A stretch of DNA of 64,000 nucleotides. Source: JACKFB01 sp041389525. GTDB taxonomy: Bacteria > Myxococcota_A > UBA9042 > PHBI01 > JACKFB01. A program made the translations under genes and the position numbers. The first letter of the stretch is position 1. Every line of letters starts with the position of its first letter. The notes under the pieces were generated by a model that was not told where the DNA came from, did not search any database, and saw nothing but the letters and a program-made list of their open reading frames with translations. Where the stretch lies: contig JAWKRR010000021.1 of the NCBI GenBank assembly GCA_041389525.1, forward strand, positions 1 through 64,000. Direction: 5' to 3'. Of this stretch, positions 43,654 through 53,310 are shown piece by piece.

Positions 43654-44829
43654 TCAGGTGTCAAGGAGCGGGCGCTCCGCGAGGCGGGCCAGGGCCGGGG
43701 CGAGTCGCTCGAGGCCCTCGGCGATGGCCTCTGGGGCGGCGCAGAAGCTGAAGCGGAGGAAGCCCTCGCCCAGGGCGCCGAAGTCGCGACCGGGGCCGGC
43801 CGCGACGCCCGTCTCCTCCAGCAGGTGAAAGGCCAGCGCCAGCGAGTCGGCGCCGAAGCGGCGGGCGTCGGCGAAGGCGTAGAAGGCGCCGCGCGGCGGG
43901 GCGGGCACGTGCAGGCCGAGGCGCTCGAGGCCGGCGATGAGCAGGTCACGGCGGCCGCGGTACTCGCGCCGCATCCGCTCGGCCGTCGGCGCGCCGTGCT
44001 GGAGCGCGGCGATCCCGGCCTCCTGAACGAAGTGGTTGGTCGAGATGAAGAGGTTCTGCTGCAGCGTCTGCAGTCCGCGCAGCGCGGCCTGGGGCGCGAC
44101 GAGCCAGCCGAGCCGAAAGCCCGTCATGGCGTAGCGCTTGGAGAAGCCGTCCAGGATGAATGAATCACCGCTCATTCCCAGGGGCGAGGCCACGCGGGCG
44201 TCGTCGTAGAGAAGGCCGTCGTAGATCTCGTCGCTGATGATCGGCAGCCCGAGCTCGGCCAGCGCCTCGATGACGTCTGCCGGCTGAACCGCGCCGGTGG
44301 GGTTGGCGGGGGAGCCGACGAGGATCGCCCGCGTCTTCGGCGTCAGCGCGCGGCGCACCGCGGCAGGATCGATGCGGTAGCCGTCTTCGGGCGAGGTGGG
44401 GACCAGGACCGGCACCCCGCCCGCGGCCCGCACGATGGTCGGGTAGCAGGGGTAGTGCGGCGTCGGGATGATGACCTCGTCGCCGGGCTCCAGGAGCGCT
44501 GTGAAGACCAGCACCATGGCCGGCGAGGTGCCCGCGGTGACCAGGATACGGTCGGGCGAGACCTCGACGCCGCGGCGCTCCGCGTAGTGCGCGGCGATGG
44601 CCTCGCGCAGCGCGAGCAGGCCGCGGCTGTCGGTGTAGTGCGTGTGGCCGGCGCGCAGCGCGGCGATGGTCGCCTCGGTGACCTCGGCCGGGGCGTCGAA
44701 GTCCGGCTCGCCGACGCCAAGCTGCACGATGCGGCGCCCTTGAGCGGCCAGCACCAGCCCCCGCTCCATGACCTCCATGGCCAGAAACGGGGTCAGCGCG
44801 TCGGTCTTCGCAGCGAGTCGCAAGCTCAT
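43654..44829 (-). CDS. PLP-dependent class I/II aminotransferase
   Basis: This 391-residue enzyme has the fold-type I pattern: LGVGEPDFDAPAEVTEATI, HYTDSRGLLALREAIAAHY, LVTAGTSPAMVLVF, PHYPCYPTIVRAAGG, SPANPTGAVQPADVIEALA, ISDEIYDGLLYD, and the PLP Lys in DGFSKRYAMTGFRLGW, ending with RFSFCAAPEAIAEGL. It resembles the aspartate aminotransferase-like group with broad amino-acid substrates; the exact substrate cannot be told. ATG at 44829. It follows the His-rich protein on the same strand by 63 bases, but metabolism links them weakly. Confidence 0.9.
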   Translation of the reverse strand: MSLRLAAKTDALTPFLAMEVMERGLVLAAQGRRIVQLGVGEPDFDAPAEVTEATIAALRAGHTHYTDSRGLLALREAIAAHYAERRGVEVSPDRILVTAGTSPAMVLVFTALLEPGDEVIIPTPHYPCYPTIVRAAGGVPVLVPTSPEDGYRIDPAAVRRALTPKTRAILVGSPANPTGAVQPADVIEALAELGLPIISDEIYDGLLYDDARVASPLGMSGDSFILDGFSKRYAMTGFRLGWLVAPQAALRGLQTLQQNLFISTNHFVQEAGIAALQHGAPTAERMRREYRGRRDLLIAGLERLGLHVPAPPRGAFYAFADARRFGADSLALAFHLLEETGVAAGPGRDFGALGEGFLRFSFCAAPEAIAEGLERLAPALARLAERPLLDT

Positions 44830-45094
44830 GCTGCGCACCGTGCCATCCCTGCGGTCGCCGTCAAGCCCGCTGCTCAGAAGGTCCAGGGCCATCGCATCCG
44901 GATCTCCACGTAGTTCGGAGGTCGGCCGAGCGCGCTGGTCAGCGCTCAGCCGCTCGATGCAGCCCAAGCACATGGTCCCGACCTCGCGCGCAGCCAAGCG
45001 GCCGCGAGGCTGATGGCCAATGGCTGAGAGCTGACCGCGGGCCATCGCGCCTCTGGGCCCGCCGCTCCACACCGGATCTCCCGCGATTGCCCCC

Positions 45095-46468
45095 TCAGAA
45101 GGTCTCGTCGGCGTCCTCAAAGGACGAGGGCAGGATCGAGAAGGGCAAGACCTTCGCCAGGACCGGCAGCAACACCGTCCCGCCCGGCGCGGCGACCAGC
45201 GCCAAGGAGGGGACGGCCTTCGCCAGATCGACGAGCTGCTGGCGCACCCGCGCGCTCTCGTCGGCGGTGAGATTTCGCCGGGTCGACAGCGCGAGCAGGC
45301 GCGCCATGTCCCCGGTCTCCGCCAGCTCGGTGCCCAGCGCTGAGATGTTTCGCCGCAGCGCCCGGTCCACGCTGCGCTCCATCGCGCGGCCCAGCCGGCT
45401 GAGGGTCTTGGTCCAGTGAACGCCGCGGGTCAGCTCGGGGTGGGCCTCAAAGAGCGCGCCCAGCTCGGCGTAGAGTGCGAGGACCGTGCCCTCCTCCGCC
45501 CCGAAGGCCTCGGCCACCGCCTCGATCCACGCCTCCTCCTCGCTGGAGATGCCGCCGTCGATGAGGGCGGCGAAGGTCAGCTCGCGCAGCAAGAATCGGC
45601 GCGAGCAGGGGTTCTGGACCCCGGCGGCGATGGCGGCGGGCGTGGCGCGGGGCTGCTGCACCAGCGCCTGTCGGGCGGCGCGCGAGATGCCGCCCAAGGT
45701 CGCCAGCGCGGTCAGCAGGCGCGCCTCTCGCGAGTCCAGGCGCCCGTCGGCCCAGACCAAGCCGAGCACGGCCTCGTAGCAGAGCAGGCGCTCCTCGCGG
45801 TCGGCCTGGGTGCGCGCCCCAAAGGCCTCACTGAGCCCGTCAGGCCCAGGCGGCGGCTCGCGCCCCAGGTCGGCGGCGAGGCGCGCGGTCAGCAGCGCAT
45901 CGTGGTGCAGGACCAAGCGGTGGACGCCGTGGCCGTTGAGCGGGTGGTCTTCGGGCAGGCGGCGCTTGAGCAGCGCCCGCCCGACCGCGCGCGCCGGGCC
46001 CCGCAGGCGGCGCTTGAACTCGTCGCGGCCGACGCCCTCCCCCGCCCGCGCATCCGCGAGCAGCTTGGCCAAGTCCGCGACCGCCCGCTTGGCGTCCACG
46101 CTGGCGCCCCACAGCAGCAGGATCTCCAGCAGCAGGTGCTGGTCGACCCCACCCCGCACGCGCCGCAGGCTCTCCACCATCAGGCGCGCCTGCCGCGCCA
46201 GCGTGTGCAGAAAGAGACGCGGCCGGTTCGGGCCCGCGACGTCCTGGGACTCGCGCAACCACAGCCGCGGGATGCGCGCCTCGACCCAGCCCTCGAAGTC
46301 CAGCGCGGGCTGCTCCTCGCCCTCGTCCATCACCGCAGGCCACGCGGCGTCGTCGAGCAAGGTCGGACGCACCTCGCGCAGAAACGCGATCACCCAGCTG
46401 GGGCGCTGCACGTCGACCGCGTAGACGGCGTCTGGCAGAACGAGGGATCGGGTCGTCGCGTCACTCAC
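45095..46468 (-). CDS. LETM1/TerB-like cytoplasmic protein
   Basis: This 457-residue protein has a TerB-like helical core (RLLCYEAVLGLVWADGRLDS, then RRFLLRELTFAALIDGGISS). Its C-terminal region has PSLALVAAPGGTVLLPVLAK followed by VLPFSILPSSFEDAD, which resembles the LETM1 domain of mitochondrial ion-homeostasis proteins (P-F... LP... LPSTF). The N-terminal half is helical and Arg-rich without a known family. No signal peptide is seen. The GTG at 46468 was chosen; longer frames upstream are shadows. Bacterial LETM1-like proteins have no settled function. The gene stands alone. Confidence 0.6.
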   Translation of the reverse strand: MSDATTRSLVLPDAVYAVDVQRPSWVIAFLREVRPTLLDDAAWPAVMDEGEEQPALDFEGWVEARIPRLWLRESQDVAGPNRPRLFLHTLARQARLMVESLRRVRGGVDQHLLLEILLLWGASVDAKRAVADLAKLLADARAGEGVGRDEFKRRLRGPARAVGRALLKRRLPEDHPLNGHGVHRLVLHHDALLTARLAADLGREPPPGPDGLSEAFGARTQADREERLLCYEAVLGLVWADGRLDSREARLLTALATLGGISRAARQALVQQPRATPAAIAAGVQNPCSRRFLLRELTFAALIDGGISSEEEAWIEAVAEAFGAEEGTVLALYAELGALFEAHPELTRGVHWTKTLSRLGRAMERSVDRALRRNISALGTELAETGDMARLLALSTRRNLTADESARVRQQLVDLAKAVPSLALVAAPGGTVLLPVLAKVLPFSILPSSFEDADETF

Positions 46469-46536
46469 GGTCCGCCGAGCGTCGGGCCCCGCGCTGGCGC
46501 TGTCAACGATGAGTCGCTCGTCCCGATCCGAACCTG

Positions 46537-48681
46537 TCACAGCGCGGGACGCAGCGGCCACGCGCCGCGATAGAGGCGCTCGATCCCCCGCACGATCCCC
46601 GCCTCGTCCACGACGTAGTCCGAGGGGTGGTGAGCGCCGCCCGGCCACTGCCCCAAGAAGAGCACGTCGCTGTAGAGGGTCGGCCCGTAGGCGATGTCGC
46701 CGCTGTCCAGCAGCAGAATGCCGGACGGAGCGTCGTGGGAGGCGTGGGTCAGGTGGTCGAGCCGCCACTGGGCGATGAACTGAGGCAGGTTCTTCCCGCG
46801 CGCGGCCAGGGCGATCACCTGCGCGCCATCCGGCGGCGTCCCCTTGGCGGCCAGCCACTCCAGGTCGCGCAGCTGCGGCCACATCGCGACGCAATCGTCA
46901 GCGTGCCCGACCACCCGCTGGCGCACGCCCGCCAGCGGCAGCTCCAGCGGCGTCTCCGCAGGGTACGACTGCACCCGCATCCGAGGGAAGGCGTCGCCGA
47001 GGGCCGGGCGCCCGGTCGCGGGGTCGTGGCTGGCAGCCCGCTTCAGCAAGAAGATGTCGCGCGGGAAGAGCGGCGGAGCCAGCGTGAGGTCCCCCTGGGA
47101 CGTGGACAGCCTGACGCTGATGGGCGCGCCCGCCGGGTTCAGCGACGCCGGAAAGGCCAGATCCAGCTCGCTCTCTGGGGGCAAGGTCGCGGCGGCGAGC
47201 TCAGCGCCCGTGACACCGGTGGCGCGCACGTCGAGGGCCGCGGAGCCCGGGTTGGCGATCCGCAGGGACGACGCGACGCCGGGCTGCACGTACTGTCCGC
47301 GGTCGGAGTCGGGCGTGACGACCACCCCGGCGAGATCGGGCCGCGCGGCGAACACCATCCCCCAGTCCGAGGCCACGACGTGCTCGCCGCTCCACACCAC
47401 ATCCAGGATGACCTGATGAGCCGCGATGAAGCCTCGCAGGGCGGGCGGGCTCGTCGAGAGGTCGTAGAGGTAGAGGCCAGACAGGCAGCCCACGGCGAGC
47501 GCCTGGTCTCGGATCGCCACCGACGCGGCCACGCCGTGGGGAGTGACCCGCGCGACCTCCACCGGGGCCGCGCCCGAGATGTCGACCACCGCGACCCCAG
47601 CCGATCCCAGCGCCACGGCCACGCGCTTGTTGTGGAGCGCGACGTCCAGCAGCGGCCCGTCCAAGGGCAGCGCGCCCGTCTTCACAGGACCCGACGCGTT
47701 GTGCGTCGCGAGCACCAGCCCCTCGTCGAGGTCCAGCAGCGCGAGCTGAGCCCCCACGTGCGTGACGGCCACGCTGTGCGAGCCGATCCCCGTCCCCACA
47801 GCCGCCCCCAGGGCGCCGTCGACGCCGATGGGCGCCCGCATCAGCCCGCCGTCGAAGGCCGCGAGGTAGAGCGTGCTCTCGACCACCTCCACATCGGCGA
47901 ACGCCGCGTCAGGCTGCACCAAGGCTAGCGCGTCCCGAACCAGCGGCTTACCGGGCTCCTCCAGCCCGTAGGTGCTCACGGCCCCCGACGCCACGCCGTT
48001 GGCCCCGTAGGCCGGCGTCGCGCAGTACAGCGTCGCCGAGGGCCGGTGGACCGCGATGGTGGTGCACCGCGGCTTCGACGGAATCCCCGTCCACGCCGAG
48101 GTGGTCGTCAGCGCGCCCGCCCCCTGCTGCTGCAGCGCCGTCACCCCCGCAAAGGAGTTGGCGAGATAGATGCGCTGGCCGTCCACCGCGATCTCACCCA
48201 GGTGCGGGCTGCCTTCTGGGCTGGCGGGGATGTTCAGCCTGGAGGTCTCGCGCAGGCCGGCCGTCAGCGCGGGGACCGCGGCGTCCGCGTCAGGGTCCGC
48301 GTCCGGCACAGCGTCGGCGTCGTGGTCCGCGGCCGCGTCACTGTCCGCGACCGCGTCGAGCCCGGCGTCGAGCGTGACGCCCGTGTCCGTCTCGGCCCCG
48401 TCGTCCGCCCCAGCGTCGGCGACCGTCTCCGCTGCGGCATCGCCGTCCGCGGGAGCGCTCGACTCCGCCTCATCGAACCCGTCGCCGCCGGGCCCCACGT
48501 CCAGCGCAACCGCCCCGTCCGCCTCGGTGTCCGCCGTGACCGCCGCGTCCTCGCGGCCCCCGTCGTCCGCGCCGCCCCCTACTACCGGGGTCTCGCAGGC
48601 CCCGATGGCCGCCGCGACCAGCGCCATGAGAAGCGCCAGCCCGAGATCCCTCCGCGCGCATGTCCCCCGGCACATCTTCAT
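46537..48681 (-). CDS. Large lipoprotein with LVIVD-type beta-propeller
   Basis: This 714-residue lipoprotein has a signal peptide ending AAAIGAC, then a low-complexity Asp/Ala/Glu linker of about 120 residues (DADAVPDADPDADAAV), a typical spacer in this group. The next 350 residues have repeated blade-like units (VDGQRIYLANSFAGVTALQQ, LLDVALHNKRVAVALGSAG, VVDISGAAPVEVARV, VASVAIRDQALAVGCLSGLY). These fit LVIVD repeats forming a beta-propeller. The C-terminal part has a thioredoxin/redoxin-like look (DIFLLKRAASHDPATGRPAL, then IALAARGKNLPQFI) but no active-site motif. It is surface-exposed by inference. Function unknown. Confidence 0.75.
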   Translation of the reverse strand: MKMCRGTCARRDLGLALLMALVAAAIGACETPVVGGGADDGGREDAAVTADTEADGAVALDVGPGGDGFDEAESSAPADGDAAAETVADAGADDGAETDTGVTLDAGLDAVADSDAAADHDADAVPDADPDADAAVPALTAGLRETSRLNIPASPEGSPHLGEIAVDGQRIYLANSFAGVTALQQQGAGALTTTSAWTGIPSKPRCTTIAVHRPSATLYCATPAYGANGVASGAVSTYGLEEPGKPLVRDALALVQPDAAFADVEVVESTLYLAAFDGGLMRAPIGVDGALGAAVGTGIGSHSVAVTHVGAQLALLDLDEGLVLATHNASGPVKTGALPLDGPLLDVALHNKRVAVALGSAGVAVVDISGAAPVEVARVTPHGVAASVAIRDQALAVGCLSGLYLYDLSTSPPALRGFIAAHQVILDVVWSGEHVVASDWGMVFAARPDLAGVVVTPDSDRGQYVQPGVASSLRIANPGSAALDVRATGVTGAELAAATLPPESELDLAFPASLNPAGAPISVRLSTSQGDLTLAPPLFPRDIFLLKRAASHDPATGRPALGDAFPRMRVQSYPAETPLELPLAGVRQRVVGHADDCVAMWPQLRDLEWLAAKGTPPDGAQVIALAARGKNLPQFIAQWRLDHLTHASHDAPSGILLLDSGDIAYGPTLYSDVLFLGQWPGGAHHPSDYVVDEAGIVRGIERLYRGAWPLRPAL

Positions 48682-48716
48682 GACGCGAGAATGGCGACAC
48701 GGAAGGGCCGGCTCAA

Positions 48717-51302
48717 CTACGCGGGGGATTCCTCGGTGACCGGACGCTTCCGATACAGGAAGCGCAACAGCGCCGGCAGCGTGATGAGATCAGTCAGAAT
48801 CGCCATCACCACGGTCAACCCGACCAGCACGCCGAATCGTCGGACGGGCTCGATCTCGGCGCCGGCGAAGATGAAGAACCCGAGCATGAGCAGCAGCGAG
48901 GTGGCGACGACCGCGCGGCCTGCGTCACGGCGAGCGGCGAGCAACGCGGCTTCGACGCTGGCGCCCCGGTCGAGGTGGGCCTCGAAGTGGTGCAGCAGGT
49001 GGATCGTGTCGTCGACGGCGATGCCGATGGCGATGCTGGCGATGAGCAGCGAGTTGAGGTCGATGGGGATGCCGGTGGCGCCCATGAACGCGATGACGAA
49101 GACGATGGGCAGCAGGTTCGGGACCATGGCGATGAGGCCCAGGCGCAGATCGCGCAGGAAGACCGCCATCAGCAGCGTGATGACGATGAGGGCCACGCCG
49201 AAGCTGCGGGCGAGGTCGGACACCAGGGTCGTGACCACGCTGAAGAAGGTGTAGACGCCGCCGGTGGAGCGGGCGGTGATGCGGCCGGCCAGCGGCTCGA
49301 TGTAGCGGGCGATGCCGGCGTCGATGTGGGCGATGAGCGGGCCGTACGCGCTGGCCTCGCGCCACGACGCGCGGAAGGTCATGTCGGCCAGCGTCGCGTC
49401 GGCGTTCATCAGGCGAGTCAGCTCGCTGGGGCCTGCGTTTTCGAAGAGCAGCATGAGGTCCGAGGTCGAGCGCTGGTCCTCGGGGAGCCGCCACGCGTCG
49501 CGGCCGCCGCCGTGAAGCGCGCGGTGGGTCTCGCGCAGGGGATCGAGGATGCTTGTGGCGTTGTGGACGATGGCCTCGCCGGAGCCGGGCTCGCGGTAGT
49601 CGAGGACGTGGCGCTCGAAGGCGGCCAGGGCGTGGAGGACCTCGACGTCGCGCAGGGTGCCGGGCTCGGTGGCCTCGATGAGCACGTTGGCGGTGGCCAT
49701 GCCGCCGATGGTCGCGTCGATTCGCTCGGTGGCGACTCGCACCTCGACGTCGGCGTCGAACCACTCGAGGGGGTCGTGGGCGACGCGGAGCTGGGCGACG
49801 CCGAAGAGGCTGAGGACGAAGAGGGCGGCGGACGCGGCGAGGGTGAGGTTGCGGCGCAGGGTGGGCGCGCCGGGGCGGGGCTCGGAGAGGCCGAAGCAGA
49901 AGACGAGGAAGCGGGAGATGAGGTCGGGACGGGCGGGATCTCGGGCTGGCTTGGCGCGCTCGGGCGCGGGGTCGCCGCCGATGAAGGAGAGCGCGAGGGG
50001 GAGCACGACGAGGGTGTTGAGCAGGGCCATGCCCACGCCGAAGGCGCCTGCGTAGCCGAGCTGGCGGATGGCGACCACGGCGGCGAAGTGGAAGCTGGCG
50101 AGGCCGACCATGGTGGTCAGCGTGGTGAAGAGGACCGGCATGCCGGTGGCGGCGACGGCGTCGATGATGGCCTGCGTGGGCTCGACCCCGGCGCGGCGTC
50201 GGGTGGCGTGGACCGCGAGGACGTGGACGGAGTCGCCGATGCCGACGACGAAGAGGAAGGCCGGCAACATGCTGGAGAGCATGCCGAGCGGCATCCCGGT
50301 GAGCGCCATCAGGCCGCTGGTCCAGATCGTGGCGAGGGTGACGACGACGATGGGGGCGATGACGGCGACGACGCGGCGGAAGAGGAAGAAGAGGACGGCG
50401 AGCATGGCGAGGGTGGAGCCGCCGACCAGGGTCAGCATGTCGCGGAGCATCATGGCGTTGACGACGGCGTCGATGGAGGGGCCGCCGCCGAGGAGGACGC
50501 GGAAGCCGGGCGCTTGGTGGGCCTCGAGGAGATCGTGGAGCTGGAAGTGGAGGCGGTCGGAGTCCTCTTCGGACATGAAGCGGGTGCGGACGGCGAGCAT
50601 GGACGCGCGGCCGTCGGTGGCGAGGACCTGGCCGACCAGGGTGGGCTCGGCGAGCATGGCTTTGGCGCGGGCGGCGAGCTCGGCGTCGTCGGCGGGCAGC
50701 GGGTCGAGCCAGGAGTCGACGCGCAGGGTGTCGCCGTCCATCCAGGTGCGGCGGACGTCGAGGACCGAGATGATCTGGTCGACCACGGTGCCGCCGGCCT
50801 CGTCGCCCCAGCCGCTGCCGTCGTCGCCCTCGAAGTCCCCGAAGGCGTCGGGCTCCGATTCCGCAGGTGGCGCCTCAGAGATCGCGCCACGGCGGGCGTC
50901 GCGGTCGCGGCGGCGTTCGCCCAGGGAGGCGACCTCGGGCGAGAAGGCGCGGACGGACTCGCGGAGGGCGTGCAGGCGCTCGAGGTAGTCGCGGCTGAAG
51001 ACGTCGCCCTCGACGAGGACGAGGAAGAACTGGTCGCGCCCGAAGGCGTCGCGCAGGTCTTCGAGAGCGCGGAAGCTCGGGTCGTCGTCGGGCATGAAGA
51101 GCTCGACGCTGTTGTCGATCATCAGCCGGGTGGCGGTCGCGTGGGCCAAGAACGCCGTGATGGCGAGGACCAGGGCCGCGAACGCGAGGCGGTGTCGCAG
51201 GACGAGGGTGGCCAGGCCGCGGAAGAGCCGGCTCTCGCTTTGGTGGGGGGCGTGGGTCAAGGGCGGACCGGCGGGGTCGGTGAGGCGGGCGAAGGGGCCC
51301 AC
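48717..51302 (-). CDS. MMPL/RND-family membrane exporter
   Basis: This 861-residue protein has the RND/MMPL two-repeat plan: N-terminal helix (LAFAALVLAITAFLAHATAT), large exported loop with an acidic insert (DAFGDFEGDDGSGWGDEAGG), a set of six helices (GGSTLAMLAVLFFLFRRVVA to LLNTLVVLPLALSFIG), a second loop, and another helix set with IAIGIAVDDTIHLLHHFEAH. Conserved membrane acids in GIGDSVHVLAVH and GIAVDDTIHLLHHF fit a proton relay. Such proteins export lipids or hydrophobic compounds. The GTG at 51302 is taken as start without a clear ribosome site. Read away from the PI-PLC lipoprotein gene. Confidence 0.85.
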   Translation of the reverse strand: MGPFARLTDPAGPPLTHAPHQSESRLFRGLATLVLRHRLAFAALVLAITAFLAHATATRLMIDNSVELFMPDDDPSFRALEDLRDAFGRDQFFLVLVEGDVFSRDYLERLHALRESVRAFSPEVASLGERRRDRDARRGAISEAPPAESEPDAFGDFEGDDGSGWGDEAGGTVVDQIISVLDVRRTWMDGDTLRVDSWLDPLPADDAELAARAKAMLAEPTLVGQVLATDGRASMLAVRTRFMSEEDSDRLHFQLHDLLEAHQAPGFRVLLGGGPSIDAVVNAMMLRDMLTLVGGSTLAMLAVLFFLFRRVVAVIAPIVVVTLATIWTSGLMALTGMPLGMLSSMLPAFLFVVGIGDSVHVLAVHATRRRAGVEPTQAIIDAVAATGMPVLFTTLTTMVGLASFHFAAVVAIRQLGYAGAFGVGMALLNTLVVLPLALSFIGGDPAPERAKPARDPARPDLISRFLVFCFGLSEPRPGAPTLRRNLTLAASAALFVLSLFGVAQLRVAHDPLEWFDADVEVRVATERIDATIGGMATANVLIEATEPGTLRDVEVLHALAAFERHVLDYREPGSGEAIVHNATSILDPLRETHRALHGGGRDAWRLPEDQRSTSDLMLLFENAGPSELTRLMNADATLADMTFRASWREASAYGPLIAHIDAGIARYIEPLAGRITARSTGGVYTFFSVVTTLVSDLARSFGVALIVITLLMAVFLRDLRLGLIAMVPNLLPIVFVIAFMGATGIPIDLNSLLIASIAIGIAVDDTIHLLHHFEAHLDRGASVEAALLAARRDAGRAVVATSLLLMLGFFIFAGAEIEPVRRFGVLVGLTVVMAILTDLITLPALLRFLYRKRPVTEESPA

Positions 51303-51340
51303 CGCATACGAGAACGCTGCGGCGCGCGCAAGGCTGACGC

Positions 51341-51384
51341 GAGGCCAGCCGAGGGCAGCCGAGGGCAGCGCGAGGGCAGGCGAG
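51341..51384. repeat. Short 10-bp tandem repeats between divergent genes
   Basis: GAGGCCAGCC, GAGGGCAGCC and GAGGGCAGCG lie in tandem from 51341, and after one extra base a fourth related unit follows. The array sits between the divergent MMPL and PI-PLC lipoprotein genes. Ten-base spacing puts all copies on one face of the helix, as at some protein-binding arrays. Confidence 0.4.
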
Positions 51385-51469
51385 GATCGGAGCGGCGGAT
51401 CGCGTATGCTACGCCGGCCCTGTGCTCAGGTCGCCGCCCCGCCCGCCGCTCATCCGCACGGAGACTCGC

Positions 51470-52636
51470 GTGAGAAGTTCATCCTGGCTGTCCTGTTTGG
51501 CCCTCGCCTTCGTCGCGGCGGTCGGCTGTGGCGAAGGCTCAGACCACGCGGCGGCCGAGGTCGACGCGAGCGCGGAGGTCAGCGCCGACGCGCGCGACGC
51601 TGCGCCCGACGCTGGCGGAGACGCCGACGCTGGCGCTGACGTGGCCGAGCTGCCCGACCTCGGACCTGACGCGGCGCCCGACGCCGCCGGCGACGCGCCG
51701 GGCGAGGTGCTGCCGCCCAGCTACCCCTTGGACGACACGCTGAGGGTCAATCACATCCAGGCGATGGGCACCCACAACAGCTACCACGTGCGCCCGGACG
51801 AGGAGACCATCCCGCCCTGGGACTACACCCACGCGCCGCTGGACGTGCAGCTCGGCGAGCTCGGCGTTCGGCAGGTGGAGCTCGACATCCACTACACGGG
51901 GCCGGGCGAGTTCGCGGTCTTTCATCTGCCGCTGCTGGACTCGGTGTCGACCTGCGCGGACCTGGCGAGCTGCATGGGCGACATCCGGCGGTGGTCGGAC
52001 GCCCACAGGGGCCACCACCTCATCTGGGTGCTCATCGAACCCAAGGACGAGGTGGACTCGCAGAAGCTCGCGACCCACTTCGCCGAGGTCGACGACGCCT
52101 TGCGCGCCGCGTGGCCGCGGGAGCGCGTGCTGACGCCCGACGACCTGCGCGGGACCCACGCCAGCATCCGCGAGCGCCTGACCGCCGAGGGCTGGCCCAC
52201 CCTGGGGGCGACGCGCGACAAGGTGATGTTCGTGATGCTGGACGAAGGCGACAACCAGAAGGCCTACCTCGACACCTTCCCGGGGCTCGAAGGCGCGATG
52301 ATCTTCATGCGCGGCGGGCGTGGCGAGCCTTGGGGATGCGTGCTTGAGCTCAACGACGCCCCGCAGGACGCAGCCGCCATCGCCACAGCGCTCGCCGAGG
52401 GCTACCTGGTGCGGTCCGGCACCGGCGGCGCGGACAGCACCCCCGAGGAGCTCGCCACGCGCGCGGCCGCAGCGCTGGCTGCCGGCGCGAACTTCATCAG
52501 CACCGACTTCCCCGCCGGGACTCCCGACGCGCCGTGGACCTTCACCATCCCCGGCGGTCAGCCGTCGCGCTGCAATCCCGTGACCGCCCCGGCCGAGTGT
52601 AAACCGGCGGACATCGAGGCCCTGCCCTCGCCCTGA
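51470..52636 (+). CDS. Lipoprotein with Ca2+-dependent PI-PLC-like domain
   Basis: This 388-residue lipoprotein has signal peptide LSCLALAFVAAVGC (lipobox VGC) and an Asp/Ala-rich spacer of about 60 residues. The domain after it begins VNHIQAMGTHNSYHVRP, and RQVELDIHYTGPGEFAVFHLP and HHLIWVLIEPKDE follow. The GTHNSYH and ELDIH patterns contain the two active-site His of phosphatidylinositol-specific phospholipase C, here of the Ca2+-dependent type. It would act on phosphodiester lipids at the cell surface or outside. The GTG at 51470 was preferred over one at 51422, which would bury the signal peptide. Confidence 0.85.
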   Translation: MRSSSWLSCLALAFVAAVGCGEGSDHAAAEVDASAEVSADARDAAPDAGGDADAGADVAELPDLGPDAAPDAAGDAPGEVLPPSYPLDDTLRVNHIQAMGTHNSYHVRPDEETIPPWDYTHAPLDVQLGELGVRQVELDIHYTGPGEFAVFHLPLLDSVSTCADLASCMGDIRRWSDAHRGHHLIWVLIEPKDEVDSQKLATHFAEVDDALRAAWPRERVLTPDDLRGTHASIRERLTAEGWPTLGATRDKVMFVMLDEGDNQKAYLDTFPGLEGAMIFMRGGRGEPWGCVLELNDAPQDAAAIATALAEGYLVRSGTGGADSTPEELATRAAAALAAGANFISTDFPAGTPDAPWTFTIPGGQPSRCNPVTAPAECKPADIEALPSP

Positions 52637-52655
52637 GCGCGCAGGGCGGCGCCCG

Positions 52656-53258
52656 TCAGAAGGAGGAGCCCGGCGTCTGCAGGAAGGCGATCTCTTCGGC
52701 GGTGGAGGTCCGCCCGAGCAGCTCGTTCCGGTGCGGGAAGCGCCCGAATCGCTCGACGATGACGGCGTGTTTGGCCGCGTAGTCGGCGCCGCCCGCGAAG
52801 AGCGCGCGGCCCGCCTCGGCCACCTCTTCGGCCTGGGCCTTGAAGCGCTCGACGGCCTCACGCTGCATCGCCAGCTCTTCGGAATGCATCAGCGGCATCA
52901 GCGCGAAGTAGCGCTCCACCGGCAGGAGCGTGGCGTAGCCGCCGCCGTCTAGCAGGCGCCGGGTCAGGCCCAGCGCGCGCGCGTCGCCGGAGAACATGGC
53001 GCCGGTGTCGCGGAAGATGTTCCGGGTGAACTGATCGAGCACGATGATCGACGCCAGCGTCCCGCGAGGCGTGGAAGTCCATGCAGCCAAGTCACCGGCG
53101 AGGCCCAGCGCCACCGTGTCGCCAAAACGCTCGCGGATGGTCGCGTCGAAGGCCGGGTCCTTCTTCCACCACCGCGACTGCACCGCGGGGTCCACGGAGC
53201 CGTCAGCGCTCGGGGTGCCGAGCCAGAACGAGAGCACGTCTTCGGGTTGTGTTTCCAT
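52656..53258 (-). CDS. DUF924 family protein
   Basis: This 200-residue soluble protein matches DUF924 throughout: EDVLSFWLG near the start, RWWKKDPAFDATIRERF, LAAWTSTPRGTLASIIVLDQ, FTRNIFRDTGAMFSGD, LMPLMHSEELAMQREAVERF, YAAKHAVIVERFGRFPHRN and the C-terminal FLQTPGSSF. It is full length with an ATG start. The family is widespread and its biochemical role is not known to me. It converges on the PI-PLC lipoprotein gene, with 19 bases between them. Confidence 0.93.
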   Translation of the reverse strand: METQPEDVLSFWLGTPSADGSVDPAVQSRWWKKDPAFDATIRERFGDTVALGLAGDLAAWTSTPRGTLASIIVLDQFTRNIFRDTGAMFSGDARALGLTRRLLDGGGYATLLPVERYFALMPLMHSEELAMQREAVERFKAQAEEVAEAGRALFAGGADYAAKHAVIVERFGRFPHRNELLGRTSTAEEIAFLQTPGSSF

Positions 53259-53310
53259 CCCCCGAGCATGACCGCCACAGGCCGAGATGCCAACCCGCGG
53301 GACTCCAGCT

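Noticed and set aside
48300..48560. Repetitive Asp/Ala codons that could be read as a tandem repeat or CRISPR-like array
   Set aside because: Units are irregular, with no conserved spacer length, and they lie inside the acidic spacer of a lipoprotein.
48975..51473. 832-codon plus-strand frame with Gly/Glu-rich sequence
   Set aside because: It is antisense to the MMPL exporter; the repeated Gly, Glu and Asp are the reverse reading of hydrophobic helices.
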